Below, piece after piece: positions 47,660 to 56,400 of a DNA stretch of 64,000 nt. The notes under the pieces were generated by a model, which had not been told where the DNA came from, did no database searches, and saw only the letters and a list, made by a program, of their open reading frames with translations. This stretch comes from Stomorhina lunata (lineage: Eukaryota > Arthropoda > Insecta > Diptera > Rhiniidae), in assembly GCA_933228675.1 (NCBI GenBank), contig OW121742.1, forward strand, positions 19,992,850 to 20,056,849, read 5' to 3'. Position 1 is the stretch's first letter. Each line of letters begins with the position of its first letter. Position numbers and translations under genes: made by a program.

Positions 47660-48840
47660 ATGAAAAATTTTTAAGACAAAAAATTTTATATAAAAAAATA
47701 TTTAAGACGAAAAATTTTCTATAGAAAAATTTTTAAGACGACAAATTTTCTATAGAAAAATGTGTAAGACGAAAAATTTTCTATAGAAAAATTTTGAAGA
47801 CGAAAAATTTTCTATAAAAATATTTTTATATCGAAAAATTTTCTATAGAAAAATATTTATATCGAAAAATTTTCTATAGAAAAATATTTATATCGAAAAA
47901 TTTCTATAAAAAAATATTTATTATTTTTTATAGAAAATTTTTTAAGACGAAAAATTTTCTATAGAAAAACGTTTAAGACGAAAAATTTTCTATAGAAAAA
48001 CGTTTAAGACGAAAAATTTTCTATAGAAAAACGTTTAAGACGAAAAATTTTCTATAGAAAAATGTTTAAGACGAAAAATTTTCTATAGAAAAACGTTTAA
48101 GACGAAAAATTTTCTATAGAAAAACGTTTAAGACGAAAAATTTTCTATAGAAAAATTTTTAAGACGAAAAATTTTATATAGACAAATTTTTAACACGAAA
48201 AATTTTCTATAGAAAAATTTTTAAGACGATAAATTTTCTATAGAAAAATTTTTAAGACGAAAAATTTTCTATAGAAAAATTTTTAAGACGAAAAATTTTC
48301 TATAGAAAAATTTTTAAGACGAAAAATTTTCTATAGAAAAATTTTTAAGACGAAAAATTTTCTATAGAAAAATTTTTAAGACGAAAAATTTTCTATAGAA
48401 AAATTTTTAAGACGAAAAATTTTCTATAGAAAAATTTTTAAGACGAAAAATTTTCTATAGAAAAATTTTTAAGACGAAAAATTTTCTATAGAAAAATTTT
48501 TAAGACGAAAAATTTTCTATAGAAAAGTTTTTAAGACGAAAAATTTTCTATAGAAAAATTTTTAAGACGAAAAATTTTCTATAGAAAAATTTTTAAGACG
48601 AAAAATTTTCTATAGAAAAATTTTTAAGACGAAAAATTTTCTATAGAAAAATTTTTAAGACGAAAAATTTTCTATAGAAAAATTTTTAAGACGAAAAATT
48701 TTCTATAGAAAAATTTTTAAGACGAAAAATTTTCTATAGAAAAGTTTTTAAGACGAAAAATTTTTAAGACGAAAAATTTTCTACAGAAAAATGATCAACA
48801 CGGAAAATTTTCAGACAATAAATTTTCTATAGAAAACTTT
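47660..48840. repeat. CTATAG-core satellite, 31-bp unit (linker AAGACGA)
   Basis: Units GACGAAAAATTTTCTATAG plus AAAAATTTTTAA, highly homogeneous at 48170-48740. A sub-block at 47940-48130 carries an ACGTTTAAGACGA variant. Confidence 0.95.
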
Positions 48841-50027
48841 TTATGAAAATGTTATATTTTGTACATTAGAAATTTTCAATAGAAAAATTTTCTGTAGAAA
48901 ATTTTCTGTAGAAAATATTTTCAGACAATAAATTTTCCATAAAAAAATTTCTAAGACAATAAATTTATTTTATATCGGAAAATTTTCTATGGGAAAATTT
49001 TTATATCGGAAAATTTTCTATGGGAAAATTTTTATATCGGAAAATTTTCTATGGAAAAATTTGTATATCGGAAAATTTTCTATGGAAAAATTTTTATATT
49101 GAAAAAATTTCTATAGAAAAATTTTTATATCAAAAAATTTTCTATAGAAAAATTTTTATATCGAAAAATTTTCTATAGAAAAATTTTCATATCAAAAAAT
49201 TTTCTATAGAAAAATTTTTATATCAAAAAATTTTCTATAGAAAAATTTTTATATCGAAAAATTATCTATAGAAAAATGGAAAAATTTTTTAGAGAAAGTT
49301 TTTTATATCGAAAAATTTTCTATGGAAAAACTTTTATATTAAAAAATTTTCTAGAAAAATTTTTACATGGAAAAATTTTTATATCGAAAAATTTTCTACA
49401 GAAAAATTTTTATATAGAAAAATTTTCTACAGAAAAATTTTTATATCGAAAAATTTTCTATAGAAAAATTTTTATATCGAAAAATTTTCTATAGAAAAAT
49501 TTTTATATCGAAAAATTTTCTGTAGAAAAATTTTTATATCGAAAAATTTTTTTAGAAAAGCTTTTATATCGAAAAATTTTCTATAGAAAAATGTTTATAT
49601 CGAAATATTTTTATATGGAAACATTTTTTAGAGAAAGATTTTTATATCGAAAAATTTTCTATAGAAAAATCTTTATATCGAAAAATTTTCTATATAAAAA
49701 TTTTTATATCGAAAAATTTTCTATAGAGAAATGGAAATGGAAAAATTTTTTAGAGAAAGTTTTTTATATCGAAAAATTTTCTATGGAAAAACTTTTATAT
49801 TAAAAAATGTTCTAGAAAAATTTTTACATGGAAAAATTTTCTACAGAAAAATTTTTATATCGAAAAATTTTCTATAGAAAAATTTTTATATCGAAAAATT
49901 TTCTGTAGAAAAATTTTTATATCGAAAAATTTTTTTAGAAAAGCTTTTATATCGAAAAATTTTCTATAGAAAAATGTTTATATCGAAATATTTTTATATG
50001 GAAACATTTTTTAGAGAAAGATTTTTA
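48841..50027. repeat. CTATAG-core satellite, 31-bp unit (linker TATATCG)
   Basis: Units ATATCGAAAAATTTTCTATAG plus AAAAATTTTT. A distinctive stretch (GAGAAATGGAAATGG, TTTTAGAGAAAG) occurs at 49270, 49730 and again at 54010 beyond the hammerhead array. Confidence 0.9.
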
Positions 50028-50649
50028 TCAAAAAATAACAAAATAGTCGGGATGTAAATATTATTCAAAAAGAAGTGTATTTGCATTTGATCCCAAACCT
50101 GTTACATTTATTTATTAATGTAACAGATCAATTTATTGATAAAAAGCCAAAAAATGTTTGCGGAGAAACCAAATTCCTCGACGCGTTTCGATGGTTGGTT
50201 AAGCCATCTCTTCAGGAGGATTATCCCCAATTTAGACAGATCGAAAACCTCGCATTATTACTAAATTTACAAACATAACTATTAAGAATTATGTTTATAA
50301 ACCAAAAGTAAAAGCGTAGATTATCGCCTGAACAAAAACAAACATTTTTCAGTTTTCATCTACCTTCACTTCCCACATTCTTGCTGTAGCCGTCGGCTAC
50401 TATATGCAGAATGCTGTGAAGAAGGGGGGGGTAAGATGTTTTAAAATAAACAAGTTTATTTTAAAAAATAAGCTGAATGCATGCAGTTTTATCAAAAAAT
50501 AACAAAATAGTCGGGATGTAAATATTATTCAAAAAGAAGTGTATTTGCATTTGATCCCAAACCTGTTACATTTATTTATTAATGTAACAGATCAATTTAT
50601 TGATAAAAAGCCAAAAAATGTTTGCGGAGAAACCAAATTCCTCGACGCG
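50028..50649 (-). mobile_element. Hammerhead satellite, first minus-oriented block (1.3 units)
   Basis: Begins abruptly after satellite at ATCAAAAAATAACAAAATAG. One complete ~465-bp unit is followed by the first ~160 bp of a second, cut off inside its ribozyme region. 'Minus' means the hammerhead reads on the minus strand. The unit contains a G tract of 8 at 50434-50441. Confidence 0.85.
50174..50220 (-). ncRNA. Hammerhead ribozyme motif, unit 1
   Basis: Minus-strand copy of the consensus motif described for 50994-51040, with no change in core or stems. Confidence 0.8.
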
Positions 50650-50800
50650 ACGTTTGGGATCAAATGCAAATACACTTCTTTTTGAATAATATTTACATCC
50701 CGACTATTTTGTTATTTTTTGATAAAACTGCATGCATTCAGCTTATTTTTTAAAATAAACTTGTTTATTTTAAAACATCTTACCCCCCCCTTCTTCACAG

Positions 50801-50838
50801 CATTCTGCATATAGTAGCCGACGGCTACAGCAAGAATG
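50801..50838. other. Imperfect hairpin in the hammerhead unit
   Basis: GTAGCCG (50814-50820), A, CGGCTAC (50822-50828) forms a perfect 7-bp stem. With a few bulges it extends to CATTCT (50801-50806) pairing AGAATG (50833-50838). It is repeated in every unit, next to the C tract at 50783-50790. It could help to structure a monomer RNA; no function is shown. Confidence 0.6.
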
Positions 50839-50993
50839 TGGGAAGTGAAGGTAGATGAAAACTGAAAAATGTTTGTTTTTGTTCAGGCGATAATCTACGC
50901 TTTTACTTTTGGTTTATAAACATAATTCTTAATAGTTATGTTTGTAAATTTAGTAATAATGCGAGGTTTTCGATCTGTCTAAATTGGGGATAA

Positions 50994-51040
50994 TCCTCCT
51001 GAAGAGATGGCTTAACCAACCATCGAAACGCGTCGAGGAA
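50994..51040 (+). ncRNA. Hammerhead ribozyme motif, type I, unit 2 (reference copy)
   Basis: Stem I strand TCCTC (50994-50998); CTGAAGA (50999-51005); stem II GATGG (51006-51010) / CCATC (51020-51024) with a 9-nt loop; GAAA (51025-51028); stem III from ACGCGT (51028-51033); C17 at 51034; then GAGGA (51035-51039) pairing with the first strand. Stem I continues beyond a 9-nt bulge with CTAAAT (50980-50985) pairing ATTTGG (51040-51045). All catalytic-core bases match the hammerhead consensus, including G10.1-C11.1. Stem III is only 2 bp with a 2-nt loop within one molecule but 6 bp between two molecules, so a dimeric form is expected. The predicted cut lies between 51034 and 51035. Confidence 0.85.
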
Positions 51041-51457
51041 TTTGGTTTCTCCGCAAACATTTTTTGGCTTTTTATCAATAAATTGATCTGTTACATTAAT
51101 AAATAAATGTAACAGGTTTGGGATCAAATGCAAATACACTTCTTTTTGAATAATATTTACATCCCGACTATTTTGTTATTTTTTGATAAAACTGCATGCA
51201 TTCAGCTTATTTTTTTAAAATAAACTTGTTTATTTTAAAACATCTTACCCCCCCTTCTTCACAGCATTCTGCATATAGTAGCCGACGGCTACAGCAAGAA
51301 TGTGGGAAGTGAAGGTAGATGAAAACTGAAAAATGTTTGTTTTTGTTCAGGCGATAATCTACGCTTTTACTTTTGGTTTATAAACATAATTCTTAATAGT
51401 TATGTTTGTAAATTTAGTAATAATGCGAGGTTTTCGATCTGTCTAAATTGGGGATAA

Positions 51458-51504
51458 TCCTCCTGAAGAGATGGCTTAACCAACCATCGAAACGCGTCGA
51501 GGAA
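51458..51504 (+). ncRNA. Hammerhead ribozyme motif, unit 3
   Basis: Identical to the reference motif. The unit carries a C tract of 7. Confidence 0.82.
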
Positions 51505-51926
51505 TTTGGTTTCTCCGCAAACATTTTTTGGCTTTTTATCAATAAATTGATCTGTTACATTAATAAATAAATGTAACAGGTTTGGGATCAAATGCAAATA
51601 CACTTCTTTTTGAATAATATTTACATCCCGACTATTTTGTTATTTTTTGATAAAACTGCATGCATTCAGCTTATTTTTTTAAAATAAACTTGTTTATTTT
51701 AAAACATCTTACCCCCCCCCCCCTTCTTCACAGCATTCTGCATATAGTAGCCGACGGCTACAGCAAGAATGTGGGAAGTGAAGGTAGATGAAAACTGAAA
51801 AATGTTTGTTTTTGTTCAGGCGATAATCTACGCTTTTACTTTTGGTTTATAAACATAATTCTTAATAGTTATGTTTGTAAATTTAGTAATAATGCGAGGT
51901 TTTCGATCTGTCTAAATTGGGGATAA

Positions 51927-51973
51927 TCCTCCTGAAGAGATGGCTTAACCAACCATCGAAACGCGTCGAGGAA
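51927..51973 (+). ncRNA. Hammerhead ribozyme motif, unit 4
   Basis: Identical to the reference motif. The unit carries the longest C tract, 12. Confidence 0.82.
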
Positions 51974-52394
51974 TTTGGTTTCTCCGCAAACATTTTTTGG
52001 CTTTTTATCAATAAATTGATCTGTTACATTAATAAATAAATGTAACAGGTTTGGGATCAAATGCAAATACACTTCTTTTTGAATAATATTTACATCCCGA
52101 CTATTTTGTTATTTTTTGATAAAACTGCATGCATTCAGCTTATTTTTTTAAAATAAACTTGTTTATTTTAAAACATCTTACCCCCCCCCCCTTCTTCACA
52201 GCATTCTGCATATAGTAGCCGACGGCTACAGCAAGAATGTGGGAAGTGAAGGTAGATGAAAACTGAAAAATGTTTGTTTTTGTTCAGGCGATAATCTACG
52301 CTTTTACTTTTGGTTTATAAACATAATTCTTAATAGTTATGTTTGTAAATTTAGTAATAATGCGAGGTTTTCGATCTGTCTAAATTGGGGATAA

Positions 52395-52441
52395 TCCTCC
52401 TGAAGAGATGGCTTAACCAACCATCGAAACGCGTCGAGGAA
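52395..52441 (+). ncRNA. Hammerhead ribozyme motif, unit 5
   Basis: Identical to the reference motif. C tract of 11. Confidence 0.82.
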
Positions 52442-52831
52442 TTTGGTTTCTCCGCAAACATTTTTTGGCTTTTTATCAATAAATTGATCTGTTACATTAA
52501 TAAATAAATGTAACAGGTTTGGGATCAAATGCAAATACACTTCTTTTTGAATAATATTTACATCCCGACTATTTTGTTATTTTTTGATAAAACTGCATGC
52601 ATTCAGCTTATTTTTTTAAAATAAACTTGTTTATTTTAAAACATCTTACCCCCCCCCCTTCTTCACAGCATTCTGCATATAGTAGCCGACGGCTACAGCA
52701 AGAATGTGGGAAGTGAAGGTTCAGGCGATAATCTACGCTTTTACTTTTGGTTTATAAACATAATTCTTAATAGTTATGTTTGTAAATTTAGTAATAATGC
52801 GAGGTTTTCGATCTGTCTAAATTGGGGATAA

Positions 52832-52878
52832 TCCTCCTGAAGAGATGGCTTAACCAACCATCGAAACGCGTCGAGGAA
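52832..52878 (+). ncRNA. Hammerhead ribozyme motif, unit 6
   Basis: Identical core and stems. This unit has lost about 30 bp upstream (near 52720), outside the ribozyme. Confidence 0.82.
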
Positions 52879-53296
52879 TTTGGTTTCTCCGCAAACATTT
52901 TTTGGCTTTTTATCAATAAATTGATCTGTTACATTAATAAATAAATGTAACAGGTTTGGGATCAAATGCAAATACACTTCTTTTTGAATAATATTTACAT
53001 CCCGACTATTTTGTTATTTTTTGATAAAACTGCATGCATTCAGCTTATTTTTTTAAAATAAACTTGTTTATTTTAAAACATCTTACCCCCCCCTTCTTCA
53101 CAGCATTCTGCATATAGTAGCCGACGGCTACAGCAAGAATGTGGGAAGTGAAGGTAGATGAAAACTGAAAAATGTTTGTTTTTGTTCAGGCGATAATCTA
53201 CGCTTTTACTTTTGGTTTATAAACATAATTCTTAATAGTTATGTTTGTAAATTTAGTAATAATGCGAGGTTTTCGATCTGTCTAAATTGGGGATAA

Positions 53297-53343
53297 TCCT
53301 CCTGAAGAGATGGCTTAACCAACCATCGAAACGCGTCGAGGAA
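53297..53343 (+). ncRNA. Hammerhead ribozyme motif, unit 7
   Basis: Identical to the reference motif. C tract of 8. Confidence 0.82.
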
Positions 53344-53761
53344 TTTGGTTTCTCCGCAAACATTTTTTGGCTTTTTATCAATAAATTGATCTGTTACATT
53401 AATAAATAAATGTAACAGGTTTGGGATCAAATGCAAATACACTTCTTTTTGAATAATATTTACATCCCGACTATTTTGTTATTTTTTGATAAAACTGCAT
53501 GCATTCAGCTTATTTTTTTAAAATAAACTTGTTTATTTTAAAACATCTTACCCCCCCCTTCTTCACAGCATTCTGCATATAGTAGCCGACGGCTACAGCA
53601 AGAATGTGGGAAGTGAAGGTAGATGAAAACTGAAAAATGTTTGTTTTTGTTCAGGCGATAATCTACGCTTTTACTTTTGGTTTATAAACATAATTCTTAA
53701 TAGTTATGTTTGTAAATTTAGTAATAATGCGAGGTTTTCGATCTGTCTAAATTGGGGATAA

Positions 53762-53808
53762 TCCTCCTGAAGAAATGGCTTAACCAACCATCGAAACGCG
53801 TCGAGGAA
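53762..53808 (+). ncRNA. Hammerhead ribozyme motif, unit 8, base pair 10.1-11.1 broken
   Basis: The motif reads CTGAAGAAATGG instead of CTGAAGAGATGG. G10.1 at 53774 has become A, turning the conserved G10.1-C11.1 pair into A-C. Otherwise intact. It is the terminal unit of the block, next to satellite DNA. Confidence 0.75.
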
Positions 53809-53921
53809 TTTGGTTTCTCCGCAAACATTTTTTGGCTTTTTATCAATAAATTGATCTGTTACATTAATAAATAAATGTAACAGGTTTGGGATCAAATGCA
53901 AATACACTTCTTTTTGAATAA

Positions 53922-54570
53922 GATTTTTATATCGAAAAATTTTCTATAGAAAAATCTTTATATCGAAAAATTTTCTATATAAAAATTTTTATATCGAAAA
54001 ATTTTCTATAGAGAAATGGAAATGGAAAAATTTTTTAGAGAAAGTTTTTTATATCGAAAAATTTTCTATGGAAAAACTTTTATATTAAAAAATGTTCTAG
54101 AAAAATTTTTACATGGAAAAATTTTCTACAGAAAAATTTTTATATCGAAAAATTTTCTACAGAAAAATGTTTATATCCAAAAATTTTCTACAGAAAAATG
54201 TTTATATCGAAAAATTTTCTACAGAAATTTTTTTATATCGTTATACTTCCTATAAAAAAATTTTCTATAGAAAAATTTTTATATCGAAATATTTTCATAT
54301 GGAAAAATTTTTTAAAGAAAGATTTTTATATCGTAAAATTTTTATGTTAAAAAATTTTCTAGAAAAATTTTTATATGGAAAAATTTTTTATAGAAAAATT
54401 TTTATGTAGAAAAATTTTCTTTAGAAAAATTTTTATATCGAAAAGTTTCTCAAGAAAAATTTTTATATCCAAAAATTTCTATAGAAAAATTTTAATATCG
54501 AAAAATTTTCTATAGAAAAAATTTTATATCGAAAAATTTTTATATGGAAAAATTTTTTATAGAAAAATTT
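53922..54570. repeat. CTATAG satellite (TATATCG linker) between hammerhead blocks
   Basis: The first ~190 bp (53926-54115) are almost identical to 49640-49830 on the far side of the array, including the GAGAAATGGAAATGG landmark. The rest is degenerate. Confidence 0.85.
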
Positions 54571-54683
54571 TTATTCAAAAAGAAGTGTATTTGCATTTGA
54601 TCCCAAACCTGTTACATTTATTTATTAATGTAACAGATCAATTTATTGATAAAAAGCCAAAAAATGTTTGCGGAGAAACCAAA

Positions 54684-54730
54684 TTCCTCGACGCGTTTCG
54701 ATGGTTGGTTAAGCCATCTCTTCAGGAGGA
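54684..54730 (-). ncRNA. Hammerhead ribozyme motif, unit 9
   Basis: Minus-strand copy, core and stems unchanged. Confidence 0.82.
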
Positions 54731-55146
54731 TTATCCCCAATTTAGACAGATCGAAAACCTCGCATTATTACTAAATTTACAAACATAACTATTAAGAATT
54801 ATGTTTATAAACCAAAAGTAAAAGCGTAGATTATCGCCTGAACAAAAACAAACATTTTTCAGTTTTCATCTACCTTCACTTCCCACATTCTTGCTGTAGC
54901 CGTCGGCTACTATGTGCAGAATGCTGTGAAGAAGGGGGGGTAAGATGTTTTAAAATAAACAAGTTTATTTTAAAAAATAAGCTGAATGCATGCAGTTTTA
55001 TCAAAAAATAACAAAATAGTCGGGATGTAAATATTATTCAAAAAGAAGTGTATTTGCATTTGATCCCAAACCTGTTACATTTATTTATTAATGTAACAGA
55101 TCAATTTATTGATAAAAAGCCAAAAAATGTTTGCGGAGAAACCAAA

Positions 55147-55193
55147 TTCCTCGACGCGTTTCGATGGTTGGTTAAGCCATCTCTTCAGGAGGA
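55147..55193 (-). ncRNA. Hammerhead ribozyme motif, unit 10
   Basis: Minus-strand copy, core and stems unchanged, although the hairpin of the same unit has mutated. Confidence 0.82.
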
Positions 55194-55621
55194 TTATCCC
55201 CAATTTAGACAGATCGAAAACCTCGCATTATTACTAAATTTACAAACATAACTATTAAGAATTATGTTTATAAACCAAAAGTAAAAGCGTAGATTATCGC
55301 CTGAACAAAAACAAACATTTTTCAGTTTTCATCTACCTTCACTTCCCACCTTCTTGCTGTAACCGTCGGCTACTATGTGCAGAATGCTGTGAAGAAGGGG
55401 GGGTAAGATGTTTTAAAATAAACAAGTTTATTTTAAAAAATAAGCTGAATGCATGCAGTTTTATCAAAAAATAACAAAATAGATGAAAACTGAAAAATGT
55501 TTGTTTTTGTTCAGGCGATAATCTACGCTTTTACTTTTGGTTTATAAACATAATTCTTAATAGTTATGTTTGTAAATTTAGTAATAATGCGAGGTTTTCG
55601 ATCTGTCTAAATTGGGGATAA

Positions 55622-55668
55622 TCCTCCTGAAGAGATGGCTTAACCAACCATCGAAACGCGTCGAGGAA
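55622..55668 (+). ncRNA. Hammerhead ribozyme motif, unit 11
   Basis: Identical to the reference motif. It lies 140 bp from the inversion point. Confidence 0.82.
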
Positions 55669-56084
55669 TTTGGTTTCTCCGCAAACATTTTTTGGCTTTT
55701 TATCAATAAATTGATCTGTTACATTAATAAATAAATGTAACAGGTTTGGGATCAAATGCAAATACACTTCTTTTTGAATAATATTTACATCCCGACTATT
55801 TTGTTATTTTTTGATAAAACTGCATGCATTCAGCTTATTTTTTAAAATAAACTTGTTTATTTTAAAACATCTTACCCCCCCTTCTTCACAGCATTCTGCA
55901 CATAGTAGCCGACGGCTACAGCAAGAATGTGGGAAGTGAAGGTAGATGAAAACTGAAAAATGTTTGTTTTTGTTCAGGCGATAATCTACGCTTTTACTTT
56001 TGGTTTATAAACATAATTCTTAATAGTTATGTTTGTAAATTTAGTAATAATGCGAGGTTTTCGATCTGTCTAAATTGGGGATAA

Positions 56085-56131
56085 TCCTCCTGAAGAGATG
56101 GCTTAACCAACCATCGAAACGCGTCGAGGAA
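56085..56131 (+). ncRNA. Hammerhead ribozyme motif, unit 12
   Basis: Identical to the reference motif; the last one in the array. Confidence 0.82.
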
Positions 56132-56275
56132 TTTGGTTTCTCCGCAAACATTTTTTGGCTTTTTATCAATAAATTGATCTGTTACATTAATAAATAAATG
56201 TAACAGGTTTGGGATCAAATGCAAATACACTTCTTTTTGAATAATATTTACATCCCGACTATTTTGTTATTTTTT

Positions 56276-56400
56276 GAAAAATTTTTATATGGAAAAATTT
56301 TCTATAGAAAAATTTTCATATCAATAAATTTTCGATTTAAAAATTTTTCTATAAAAAATTTTTCGATAATAAAATTTTTCTATAGCTTTAATTTTTCATT
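56276..56400. repeat. CTATAG satellite remnant at the right edge of the array
   Basis: Three to four degenerate units with CATATC, CGATAA linkers. Confidence 0.7.

Larger units (their letters stand above)
50650..53921 (+). mobile_element. Hammerhead satellite, main plus-oriented block (seven units)
   Basis: Seven tandem units with spacings of 464, 469, 468, 437, 465 and 465 bp between equivalent points. Units are about 99% identical apart from a C tract varying between 7 and 12 and one 30-bp deletion near 52720 (between GAAGG and TTCAGG repeats). Each holds one hammerhead, an imperfect hairpin (50801-50838 in the first unit) and an antisense 67-codon frame that is open in all copies simply because the copies are alike. 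Tandem type I hammerhead repeats of 150-500 bp are the hallmark of animal retrozymes and of a few known satellites; the class assignment here is inference. Confidence 0.88.
54571..55480 (-). mobile_element. Hammerhead satellite, second minus-oriented block (two units)
   Basis: Two units spaced 463 bp apart, starting at ATTCAAAAAGAAGTG directly after satellite. Both show ATGTGCAG where the first block has ATATGCAG, as does the last unit after the following inversion, so these units form a sub-lineage. The second has CCACCTTC and GTAACCG changes in the hairpin. Confidence 0.85.
55481..56275 (+). mobile_element. Hammerhead satellite, last plus-oriented block (two units)
   Basis: The array flips at 55481, where ACAAAATAG of one unit is joined to TAGATGAAAACTG of the other through a shared TAG. 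Two plus-oriented units follow, 463 bp apart. The block stops within TTATTTTTTG at 56275 where satellite resumes. Confidence 0.85.

Noticed and set aside
50075..56230. A 67-codon frame (MYLHLIPNLLHLFINVTDQF start) repeated identically many times
   Set aside because: It lies antisense to the hammerhead in every unit and is preserved only because the units are nearly identical in DNA. There is no signal of codon-level selection, and the diverged copy at 42914 does not keep the frame.
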